12,857 nucleotides of DNA from positions 1-12,857 of the forward strand of contig JNEM01012371.1 in the NCBI GenBank assembly GCA_000697335.1, given 5' to 3'. This stretch comes from Conidiobolus incongruus B7586 (Eukaryota; Entomophthoromycota; Entomophthoromycetes; Entomophthorales; Conidiobolaceae). Of the stretch, positions 1 through 8,746 are shown piece by piece. The translations under genes were made by a program, and so were the position numbers. The notes below the pieces were generated by a model, which made no database searches, was not told where the DNA came from, and was given only the letters and a program-made list of their open reading frames with translations. Every line of letters begins with the position of its first letter. Position 1 is the stretch's first letter.

Positions 1-655
1 AAATTTTTTAAAAATCAAAATTAATAAAAAATATATAATATTTTTAATATATTAACTAATAATATATAGAATAAATAACTAAATATAGTCAATAATTATA
101 GATATATAGCAATATTAGATTAAAGATTTTATAAAATAATAATAATAAATTTTTATTATAGCAAAAATTTATTAAGCACTTATTATTAAATTTATTATAT
201 TATTTCTTTTGAAATATATTTATTAGTTAAAAATAATAATTAGAAATAAAATTAATATTTTATAAAATAAAACCTTCAAAATAAAATAATATAGTTTTTA
301 AAGTAAATTCTTTAAAAAGAAATAAATTTTAAAAAAAAGATATTTAGGTAAATTATAATCTTAGCGACCAAAATATTTTTTTATTTTATTAAATCAAACT
401 AGATAAATAAATAAAATAAAATATTATCTATTTTATTTAAATAATAAAAATATCAATTATAAAATAGAATATATATTATATTGACTATATAGTGAATTTA
501 TTAATTAATATATCATTAGTGATAATTTACATATTAAATATAAATCATTTAGTAATTATATAAATTTAAATATAATTTAAATTCAGATTTATCAAATTAA
601 TTTTGATTATATATAAATATGTTATTCAACATATATAATTCAACTTCAAAGACTT

Positions 656-691
656 ATATAACAATATATATATATATATATATTGTTATAT
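656..691. repeat. 36-bp perfect palindrome around an (AT)10 run
   Basis: The arms read inward as ATATAACA on the left and TGTTATAT on the right, flanking an alternating AT tract at 664-683. C662 pairs with G685, and symmetry holds out to 656/691, then breaks at 655/692. Such a sequence could extrude a cruciform. It may equally be microsatellite expansion inside AT-rich DNA. No function is implied. Confidence 0.8.
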
Positions 692-2013
692 TTTTAATTA
701 AATTTTTATTAAAATATATTAACCATTAGAAAAACCTGAAAACATTAATATAATACGAATATTGAAATAATAATAAAATATACATCAATCTGAACAAGAC
801 TAGCGAATGAATAAGATTTAAAAATATATAAAAATAAAGTCGATAACAATTTATAAAATAATCTAAATTAAAAAATCAAGGCTAGAAAAGTATAATTGAA
901 AATTCATTATATATAAAGATGATATATTGCAGTAATTTTTAATCATTAAATACCTTCTATTGCACAATGACAAACTTTTCAGTAATTATCAATAATACCC
1001 AACCTAATTTTTCTCAAATAATAATGACAAAATTTAAAAATAAATAAAATATCCAATTATTGAAGTGATAAAATTTCTTAATAATTGAAAATTTTGAATT
1101 CATTCTCACATGCCAAATAATAGGGTATTCAACTTATTAAAACATCGCTACAAACCTATACTTTTTAATTGATTCAAAAAATATAAATATTTATTAAGGA
1201 ATCCGGTATATCAAATTCCGATTAAATCTTCTCAAGTTTCTTTTTAGCTAATAGATTGCATGATCAATCAATAATAAAGATGAAAGGGAATTGATTGGTT
1301 AGAGATAAATATAATCGAATTTCAAAACTTTTTGAATCATCTTAAATTTTGTCTTAAAGTATTCACTTATACATGGTATGAGAGAAAATCATTCATTTAC
1401 CTAAAAATAAAAATTCATATAAAATTTAAAATCGATACTAGAGTAACATAATTTATTTATATAAAATCATTAATATTAATGTAAATATATATGCATATAT
1501 GCTAACGTTCAGATGATTCAGTATTATTAGCATATTAAATAAACTATTTACAGATTATTATTTTCATCTATTACTATCTCCACCTCACAGATTTTAATAC
1601 ATCGTATGAACTATATAAGGATAAATGACTCATTAATCTCTAATTATCTATATGATTCCATTTTGAGCCAATCATGGGGATTTTCTATATTAATAGAATA
1701 GATATTCCAGTATGAGAGGCACGCTTAAAAGCAACTTATAATTACCATAATTTCATTAAAGTGAATTTAGTGTAAATAATGTAATAAAAACGTTAAAACA
1801 GAAAGAAAATCATAAATAAAATATTCAAATTAGATAAATATTAAATTCATCTTCTTTAAAACTACTATTAGAATCAATATTTAGAAAGTATAGAAATTAT
1901 TGTTTTAACTGAGCGGAATAATAATTTGAATATTTTATAATTTTTTATTCACTTAAATACTAATTATTATTAATCCTTAACAAATACTTAATCTTGAAAA
2001 TACTGAGAATTAA

Positions 2014-2190
2014 TATAAATTACAAATTCATATTTCGAAAATTTTCGACTAATTCACCTTTTAAAACCGGATACGGTGAAAACATTATCTAACTACCCTA
2101 TTACCTACGACATTAACATCTCTCTTGAATAATTATCTAACCATAATATATTAACAATTCTAAGTTTATTATTTTAAACAATATTGAAAT
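2014..2190 (+). promoter_or_regulatory. Probable core promoter and 5' UTR of the RhoGAP gene
   Basis: A TATAAAT sequence lies at 2014-2020, about 170 bases before the start codon. It is followed by a stretch richer in C and in pyrimidines on the coding strand (about 2087-2130), which contrasts with the surrounding A/T-only DNA. TATA-like words are very common in this window, so the assignment rests mainly on position and the change in composition. Confidence 0.25.
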
Positions 2191-4688
2191 ATGCCTACTA
2201 TCATTCATCAATTAATAAACACGAAACGAAATCCTGCGAAGACTTCCGTTAGTCCTATAACTGTATCATTCAGCGTTTCCCCTGAAAAACTACCCCAACC
2301 CTCATCTTCCACTTCTACAATCAATGTTACTGCACAAGCATATTCCAATTCTCAAATCGATAAAGATTCCAATACTCAAAACAGCTTAGGCTTATATAGT
2401 CCTACGAACAATAGCAATGAATATTCAGAAACTAATGACTCAAGCAAATCTGTCACAGCGTTAGATCTTATTAAAAATATTCAACAGACACATTGTACCA
2501 ACAGTCAGCCCCCTTCGCCTAAGGCGAAAGAAGAAACAAACTCAAGCTTTGGCGAGTCCTTCGGATGGATAAAAGATTTTTTTAATAATTCTGTTGAAAA
2601 TTTTCAAGGGTTTGGTTTCTATACACCTGGGCCTAGTATGGAGGGTAAAATTTAAATTGTCAACCTAGTTATTATTTTTATAATCAAATATTAGGTATTT
2701 CTGGTACTATTTTATCTCAATATTTTAATCAATCGAGGAATGTATCGGATGAGCCCGCTCCGTTGACTGGGTTGATATTTGGAGTGCCATTACAAGTGGC
2801 CACATTGAATAGTTTACTTACTAGGGACGTTCCTTTACCTGCTATTGTCATAAGATGTGTTGAATATTTGGATAATTATGGTAAATTTATTTTAGTTATA
2901 ATTATATTTATTTGTGATGCATTTTGCAGTTATAATAAACCTATTTGTATTATATATTAGTAATTTCAACTTTAATTGATAACTCATAATTTTATATTAT
3001 TAGGATTAAATGAAGTTGGATTATACAGAATACCTGGAAGTACATCAGAAGTAATGCAATTGAGAAATCAGTTCGACTGTGGTTCCGATTTGGATTTATC
3101 TATAGATCCCCCTGATCCGAATGCTGTTGCTACTCTTTTAAAATCTTTCTTAAGAGAACTACCAGAAACTATTTTGACTCCAAAAATATTTAAAACAATT
3201 CAAAATTATATGTCGCATTATCATTCAGCGGCAATTAATGCAACATCAGCGCCTAAAATAGGTATGATGGCTGGTGAAAGGGTGGGAGGCGCTAACCCAC
3301 ATCAATTACCATCCCATATGGATCCTAAGAGTCGTGCACTAGCTGAAGATATTGGTAATTTGGTTTCAGAGCTTCCAGACTGCAATTACTATTTATTACA
3401 TTGGCTAACAAGACATTTGGCTCGCGTTGATAGCAACCACCAAATTAATAAGATGTCGACATCCAATTTATCAGTTATATTCTGTCCTACTTTAGGTATT
3501 CCGTCCAATCTATTTAAACTGATGGTTGATTTTAATCAAATTATATTCCCACTTCCTAAGCCTACACCTCCTAATACGAAACACAGCGCAAAAATTAAAA
3601 GCCCTAGACCTTTTTCTATATCAAGCTATTCTGATCATCTCAGTAGTAAAGGCAGTGTGAGCAGCATTAATAGTGGGTTCGATCACTTAAAACTTAAGAA
3701 GCTAGACCCATTAAATTACTTTGGCTTCAAGCTTCCATCCCAGAGCTCATCCAATGTAACATCGTCTAGAAACTCCCAAGACTCTCAGAAGCTTAAGAAC
3801 TCTGATTCTACAGAGCGCTTCAAGCCCAGATTACGAAAACAAAATCCAAACGGAATGACCATCTCGCCCAGATTATATCGTGATTTCACCATCGTTGGAG
3901 ATATGTTCAATATTAAGAATCCTTCACTCCTATTTCAAGGTCATGGTAACAGGGATTCCAACTGTGGATCTATGAAGAGCGAAGTGAGTGTCAAGAGCAG
4001 GAACTCGATCCTAAGCTATCAAAGCACAAGTATTAACACCTATCCCAAACTAACTGAAACACTTCAGCGAAGTAAAAGCAATAGAAGCTCCCAAAAGGGT
4101 AGAAACAGTCATGCAAGTCTCGAAGAAATTATGAAACCATTCCAAGAGCTCGAACAAAATCAACAACAGCAACAGGAACAGGAAGAAAATACTAACGAAT
4201 CATCCAAACAACCAAAAGATACTAAAGATAAAAGCCGAAGAAATCTTGATGATTTTCAAACACCTTCAACTATCTACCGCACACCATTATCCACACAAGC
4301 TCCTGAAGATCTACCAATAACCCCAAATCAAGAGATTTTAGATACACCTAAACAGTTTGATCCATCTCAATTGGATGATACATCTATACTCAATTTATTC
4401 CCAAGATTAAATTCTAAGCCTAACAGTCGAGCAAATTCTAGAAAGGGATCATTAGTCACCACTGCTGGTTCACCATCTCAATTCAACATTAAAGTTAGTA
4501 CATCAGAAAGAGGTGATTCTCCAGCACAACAAAAGTTAGGAGCATTAGCATCACCTAAACTACGCAAAATGCCCAACGTACCCCCTAAGGAAGAAATCAA
4601 ACCGGACGACTTATTAAACCAACTAAGAAAAGGTTTAAAGAAGACGGGCATTAAAATTGTAGAAGATGATGAAGATCTAACCATTTAA
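2191..4688 (+). CDS. RhoGAP domain protein, three exons, 774 aa
   Basis: The exons join as 2191-2644, 2695-2880 and 3004-4688, with both introns in phase 1; the spliced length of 2325 nt is a whole number of codons. An in-frame TGA lies at 2185-2187, just before the ATG, which supports this start. The product is a GTPase-activating protein that would speed GTP hydrolysis by a Rho or Cdc42-type GTPase in the cytosol or at the membrane. The N-terminal 120 residues are Ser/Asn/Pro-rich, with GWIKDFF at 125-131. The RhoGAP domain spans about 180-390. It starts at FGVPL (180-184), carries the arginine finger R222 in GLYRIPGS, K260 and R264 in LLKSFLRELP, and N368 before LSVIFCPTLGIP; these are the known RhoGAP catalytic or binding positions. 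Residues about 284-322 form an insert rich in Gly, Met and Pro. The C-terminal half is low complexity, with a short polyQ near 600 and several R-x-x-S sites. The domain wording (NKM...FCPTLGIP) recalls fungal Bem3-type GAPs, but no PX or PH domain is visible, so subfamily and GTPase partner remain open. Confidence 0.92.
2645..2694 (+). other. Intron 1 of the RhoGAP gene (50 nt)
   Basis: The donor GTAAAA follows GAGG and the acceptor ends ATATTAG. The intron is phase 1. Splicing joins G at 2644 to GT at 2695 to make Gly152 and gives ...PSMEGISGTILSQYF... leading into the FGVPL start of the domain. Without splicing the frame stops at 2653-2655. Confidence 0.88.
2881..3003 (+). other. Intron 2 of the RhoGAP gene (123 nt)
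   Basis: The donor GTAAAT follows ...GATAATTATG and the acceptor is TTATTAG. Splicing makes Gly214 from G at 2880 plus GA at 3004-3005 and restores EYLDNYGLNEVGLYRIPG, the expected RhoGAP wording across the junction. It is more than twice the length of the other three coding introns in the window. It contains a better-looking internal acceptor, ATTTTGCAG, ending at 2929, which would shift the frame. Confidence 0.88.
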
Positions 4689-4738
4689 AACTGTATTCAT
4701 TTTGGTATTCGTTCATTTAAAATGTTTAACTATTTTTA

Positions 4739-4748
4739 TGTAAATAAA
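4739..4748 (+). terminator. Likely polyadenylation signal with overlapping Pumilio-type site
   Basis: AATAAA occurs at 4743-4748, about 55 bases after the RhoGAP stop codon, a reasonable distance for 3' end formation. TGTAAATA at 4739-4746 overlaps it and matches the UGUANAUA consensus bound by Puf/Pumilio repeat proteins. Both are short AT-rich words, so chance matches are possible; position is the main support. Confidence 0.4.
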
Positions 4749-4874
4749 TTTTGAGAATTTAATAACTATTATTGTTTTGTTATGATATTGCTTAATTTGT
4801 TTAAATTTCAAATTCCTAAATGGATTATTTTAATCATAATTGTTTAATAATTTCAAATTGATAATTTTAGAGAG

Positions 4875-4935
4875 TTATAATAGTTTAAACTAGAAATGTT
4901 TAAACTTATAATACTTTAATTAGAAACGGCTAAAC
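4875..4935. repeat. Two-copy imperfect tandem repeat, 31 and 30 bp
   Basis: Copy 1 (4875-4905) and copy 2 (4906-4935) abut exactly. Both begin TTATAATA, continue with TTTAA, share TAGAAA in the middle and end TAAAC. They differ by one single-base gap and a handful of substitutions, roughly 80% identity by eye. The repeat lies about 190 bases beyond the RhoGAP stop codon. It looks like an old local duplication. Confidence 0.75.
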
Positions 4936-5611
4936 TGCGTACTATTCATAAAACCTTATCAAATTGATCAAAGAAATAACAAATTACTTAATTTAAATAA
5001 TTGTTATTAATGTAGATTTCGACCAATTAAATATTATAATAGTTTCAAAATTAAATATCATCAACTATTGATTCATCCCATATTTATTCACATTTGGTAT
5101 ACAAGTTATTTCCAACTATGTTAATTTTTATTGAAATAACATTAAAACTAAAAATTTGAATTTAATCAATTTCATAAAATATATTTATATATTCTTAGTC
5201 ATTTTATAAATCCTTATTTGCGAATTTAAAGTATAATGAACTAAAAAATAAATAACACAAGGATCTTAAATTGTTTCGATCACTATACTTAACATATTTT
5301 GATTCAGAGATGCATTATATTTTCCCTTCAATGAATAAAGTAATTGAAAACTACAAACGATATACTGTTAAGTTATGGGTGGAAAATTGATAACAATAGC
5401 ATACTCATATTTAACCAATACCTTAATAAAGTATACAATATGGTTAAGATTTTACTAAAAAATTGTGATATAGATGGTACAGAATTATATGTCCAAGCTA
5501 TAAAACACATAAAAGGATGAATTTAACAATTTATCAATCACATTATATATTGATATCTTTGCAAATAATACTAAAAATTTACTATCAATTTCTAATATAT
5601 ATTCTGGGAAT

Positions 5612-5678
5612 AAATTTTCAAATAATCAGTTGATTTGCTAACTAGTTGATTAATTGATTATTTCATTGTTTGAAAATT
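5612..5678. repeat. Imperfect inverted repeat
   Basis: The left arm (5612-5628) reads AAATTTTCAAATAATCA. The right arm (5655-5678) is its reverse complement, apart from a 6-base insertion that separates TGATTATTT from TTTGAAAATT. The loop of about 26 bases repeats AGTTGATT twice. It could be a degraded small element or a chance fold in AT-rich DNA; no target-site duplication is evident. Confidence 0.4.
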
Positions 5679-5901
5679 AAATCGAAATAGATATCCAGAT
5701 ACCATTTAAACTATATAGATATATATACTCTGATTAGCTATATTACCTTCTGAGATTATATACATAAAAGTTATGATGAAATATTTTCTAAAAGTTAATA
5801 ATTAATGTATTTAATAGCTATAAATTAGATTATTACATGAATATTTGGAATCATTAAGTAATTTTTAATAATCTTAAATGTAAAGAATATCTGAATTAAA
5901 G

Positions 5902-5926
5902 TGATGAATTTTATTTAAATTCATCA
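5902..5926. repeat. Perfect 10-bp stem hairpin, 5-nt loop
   Basis: TGATGAATTT and AAATTCATCA are exact reverse complements separated by TATTT. The stem includes G and C pairs, which makes it less likely to be trivial AT symmetry than most palindromes here. It lies in the convergent gap, about 920 bases beyond the end of the Skn7-type gene, so a role in that gene's 3' end is unlikely. Confidence 0.6.
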
Positions 5927-6330
5927 TATAAATATTTTTCAACAATAGGGGAGAATAACTGCATAATTGATAATTGGCATAATGATATATTAATGTAATC
6001 AAATATCAAATATTAAATTACCTTAATAAGGCATATTAAATTTATTCATAAACTGAATTTTGTGAATTTTAGTACTATGAAAATTTATCAATCCCGTTCT
6101 TAGAAAATTATCACGACTAAACGGAATTATCCAAGGAAATAAATACTTTCAAGTCATATGAAGCCCTAGGTATTAGTATTAGTCAGTGTTAATCATTCAA
6201 TACCATATCAACTATGATCCATTATATCATTTGCTAAAATTATTATATTTTTTTTATTTTTTGGATCTCTATAATTGAATACTAAATTTTATTTTTCTGA
6301 TTCTCTGTCAAATGATATAAACTGATTGTC

Positions 6331-6358
6331 ACCTCAAATAAAAATGAAAAATTGAGGT
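6331..6358. repeat. Small inverted repeat, 7-bp arms
   Basis: ACCTCAA (6331-6337) and TTGAGGT (6352-6358) are exact reverse complements around a 14-base A-rich loop. The three GC pairs stand out locally. No function can be assigned. Confidence 0.4.
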
Positions 6359-6767
6359 TAAATAATTCACACACTCTCCTCATTTAATTAAATTTTTTAA
6401 CTTGAAAGATGATTTTATTAAAAAAGATTGATCATAAGCACTTAAGTGATAATATTACAATATTTAATAATTTTTTTATTATGATTTATTAAATGTATCT
6501 TTAAAAAATTGAAACCATCAAGCTATCGATTTAAAAATATATCTAAAAATTCATCAGATATTATTGATATAAAGAGTATTATTATATAAATGAATCTGAA
6601 ATAAAGTTTTTAAAATAATTTTGTTATTAATTTTATTATTGGATTAACCAAATAAGTTAATACAAAAGATATATCAAATAAGTTCATTATCAATAATACA
6701 AATATACACTCAAATAATATCTAGCATACATAATACTATTGATATATAAAATACTTTCAAAGCAATA

Positions 6768-6773
6768 TTTATT
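6768..6773 (-). terminator. Likely polyadenylation signal of the Skn7-type gene
   Basis: AATAAA on the minus strand lies about 78 bases past the TAA stop at 6853-6851, a normal spacing for mRNA 3' end formation. A TGTACATT word just upstream on the same strand is close to the Puf/Pumilio consensus but not exact. Confidence 0.35.
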
Positions 6774-6850
6774 AAAAATTAAATGTACATGCAGAACATA
6801 GTCTGTATAATCAAAATAAAAAATACAAAATATTAAAACTCTAATCGAAA

Positions 6851-8595
6851 TTAACTTCCTAAGCCTCTAACGCCATCAGAATAAGATTGACCTTGTTGAT
6901 CCATTTGTAAGTTGGCGTCACTTCCTATCACAAATCCATGTTCCATTCCATTAATAAAGCTGCTACTTACATTAAACGGTGCACTGTGATTGGACATTGA
7001 GGAAGATGTGGGGTTTCGGCGGTCAATGCAGAATCTGACCCAGTGTTTCTGCATGCATTCACCTAACTGATCAATCTTGAAAGGTTTGCCTAGCACTTCA
7101 TTAATCCCTTGACCAAGATAGAAGCCTTTGTCAGTTTCACGATAATCTCCTGTAATGGCAATGATCGGAGTTTGCTGGTCAAATTGACGGATAATTGTAG
7201 TTGCGGATAAACCATCCATTTGTGGCATCCAGATATCCATGAGTACCATATCATACTTCCTAGTTTGCATTTTGGCAACTGCTTCAGCTCCATCTGCAGC
7301 AATATCGAACGAACATCCAAGCTTCTGTAAACACTTAGAATACATGTCTCGACATATGGGGTCGTCATCTACAAGGAGAACATTTGGAGGTACTGTCCAG
7401 GTCCAAGGCAAAGCTTGATCCAAATCTTTCGGCGGCTCCACTTGACCTCGTGGACGTTGAATAGAAGGTGTTGGGATTGCAATGTTGGGATTCATACTTG
7501 AAGGAGGTAGTGCTGAGTTCAGTGAATTAACACTAGAGGCAAGGTTAGCATTTTCTGCAATAGGATTTGTATTCTCTGAGAGTTTCTTCATTTCTCTTTG
7601 TTGTTGTACTTGTTCGTGGAGCTTCTTTAATTTAGCTGTCTTTCCTCGTTTTGGCTTGGGGCCGTCTGATGTATTAGGAGTATCAGAGGTAGAGGTAGGT
7701 GTTCCTACGTTTGATTCTCTTTTTAATGGCATATTTATCGCATTTGCTTTGGATGAAGAGAAGTTTTGATTGACGGGAAATGATGTGATGGATTGAGCTA
7801 ATTTTTCAAGCTTTGATCTTCTTTCATGATAGCCTCTTTGATATCTGCTTAAAACTTCTAAAATACTTAATAAATTAGGCGAGGGCTGTGTGAGCTGAGT
7901 GAGATGGTTAAGGACTGCATCAGATTGAGCTTTCCACTGGTTAAGGTGATCCATCTCTTCAATAATAACTTCTACTGATTGTGATAAATGGCTAGTAAGA
8001 TGATCAATTTGCGACTGAAGCTGATCGAATTGAGCTTGTATCTGTTGACCTGACTGATTTGGAAGTGTTGGACTAGTAGCATTATTTTGATTGTTTTCCA
8101 ATTCATTAATTTTGATTCGTCTTGTACATGGCAGTTTTCTTTTAATACTGTATAGTGATTCTGGATAATCTCTATGAAAATCGGGGTGTCTAAATTCCCA
8201 TTTCTATTGAATTATTAGCCATAAGTTCATAAAATATAGAAGTATGAATGCTCACCTTATCAACATCCTCCTCTCTTTTTACTTTGCTGAACCCATACTT
8301 ATTGAGTTGCCTTATAAAACTCTGGAAATTATTATGTTTAAAATGTAAAGGAAGGAGTGTTTTAGCAAAGTCATGAGGATCTGTGATAATAAAGGAATCG
8401 CCGTTAGGGGACCAAAATGTCAAATGAGATGTATTAGGATCCTGAATAAGTCTAAAAAGTAAATATTAATACAATTAAAATAATTAAAATTAGATATCAT
8501 TACTTATATAATTTTTGAATAAAGTCGGAAGGAAGCTCACCGCTAATGGGGATACTATTAAGAGAGTTTACGGGATCAGCTGCTAAGTAACTCAT
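6851..8595 (-). CDS. SKN7: Skn7/Prr1-type response-regulator transcription factor, 546 aa
   Basis: The exons are 8595-8504, 8451-8256 and 8203-6851 on the minus strand; the spliced frame is unbroken. An in-frame TGA three codons before the ATG (8604-8602) supports the start. The product is a nuclear transcription factor that ends a histidine-kinase phosphorelay (Sln1-Ypd1-Skn7 in yeast) and controls oxidative, osmotic and cell-wall stress genes. The HSF-type DNA-binding domain covers about 23-125. It contains FIQKL, WSPNGDSF (44-51), FKHNNFQSFIRQLNKYGF (68-85) and WEFRHPDF (98-105). Heptad-rich segments at about 151-235 predict a coiled coil; the matching part of yeast Skn7 has been reported to bind Rho GTPase. 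A basic stretch at 279-290 may be a nuclear signal. The receiver domain (about 370-485) has the acidic residues D375/D376, phospho-acceptor D419 in LMDIWMP, T447 in AITGD and K469 in LGKPF, so it looks active. A Ser/Asn/Gln-rich tail of about 60 residues follows. The whole receiver lies in one exon. Confidence 0.95.
8204..8255 (-). other. Intron 2 of the Skn7-type gene (52 nt)
   Basis: The donor is GTGAGC, a CTAATAAT branch-point-like word lies near the 3' end and the acceptor is AATAG. The intron is phase 0, joining ...REEDVDK to KWEFRHPDF inside the HSF domain. If retained, the frame runs through all 52 bases and stops just inside exon 3. Confidence 0.92.
8452..8503 (-). other. Intron 1 of the Skn7-type gene (52 nt)
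   Basis: The donor GTAATG follows ...TTATATAA and the acceptor is TTTTTAG. The intron is phase 2, forming Lys31 and giving the continuous HSF wording SDFIQKLYKLIQDPNTSHL. If retained, a stop appears immediately (TAT AAG TAA). Confidence 0.92.
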
Positions 8596-8681
8596 AGTAG
8601 GTCAATTATGAACAAGAAAAATCGTTATCAAAATTGACTATATCAAAAAATAAATAGATCTCGAACTGAGTTTTAGGTAAT

Positions 8682-8746
8682 CTATTAAAAGATACGAAAG
8701 ATTCAATAAGAAATTAGCTATTTTTAAATACAATATATGTCATTAC
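8682..8746 (-). other. Candidate 5' UTR intron of the Skn7-type gene (65 nt)
   Basis: On the minus strand, GTAATGAC at 8746 has the same donor as coding intron 1. It is followed by a GCTAATTT branch-point-like word and ends with TTTTAATAG at 8682, 86 bases before the ATG. The preceding segment (about 8747-8800) is less AT-rich and includes CTCTCGG and GCTGACTGCGGC, which looks like a transcribed leader. This is pattern-based inference; another acceptor (AAAATAG) lies inside the interval. Confidence 0.4.

Larger units (their letters stand above)
1..2190. other. AT-rich gene-free region upstream of the RhoGAP gene
   Basis: No coding region can be supported on either strand; stops are dense in all frames. 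The first ~700 bases are almost pure A+T, with many 60-base rows carrying only a handful of G or C. Composition becomes less extreme from about 1040 onward, notably 1200-1270 and 1560-1760. The region holds a 36-bp perfect palindrome (656-691), a 14-bp palindrome ATATATGCATATAT (1487-1500) and a CCAAT-containing 13-mer (1663-1675) that recurs at 9523. I see no tRNA, no transposon ends and no protein family remnant. The last ~180 bases probably contain the promoter and 5' UTR of the RhoGAP gene. Confidence 0.7.
4689..6850. other. Gene-free gap between convergent genes
   Basis: This stretch separates the 3' ends of the RhoGAP gene (+) and the Skn7-type gene (-). No open frame of useful length or recognisable protein wording is present. 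It contains both 3' UTRs at its edges, a tandem repeat at 4875-4935, an inverted repeat at 5612-5678, hairpins at 5902-5926 and 6331-6358, and poly-T tracts near 6248-6261. No tRNA or mobile-element ends were seen. Confidence 0.7.

Noticed and set aside
2763-2960. A separate small protein between the RhoGAP exons
   Set aside because: Its first part is RhoGAP exon 2 and its end is intron sequence; splicing at 2880/3004 restores the family motif.
2881-3003. A spliceosomal twin intron (intron within intron)
   Set aside because: Removing 2881-2929 first would create a donor at G2880, and the final join would then read TAT GAT TAA, a stop; the single 123-nt intron fits better.
4478-4684. Minus-strand open frame of 68 codons opposite the RhoGAP tail
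   Set aside because: It is antisense to the low-complexity tail and has no recognisable content.
5612-5678. A miniature transposon bounded by inverted repeats
   Set aside because: The arms are imperfect, the unit is under 70 bp, no target-site duplication is visible and no second copy was seen.
7090-7368. Minus-strand open frame of 92 codons within the receiver-coding exon
   Set aside because: It is an out-of-frame shadow of the receiver domain, whose conserved residues are in the other frame.
7482-7769. Plus-strand open frame of 95 codons inside the Skn7-type gene
   Set aside because: It is antisense to the linker between coiled coil and receiver, starts without context and has no family features; the minus-strand frame is clearly the gene.
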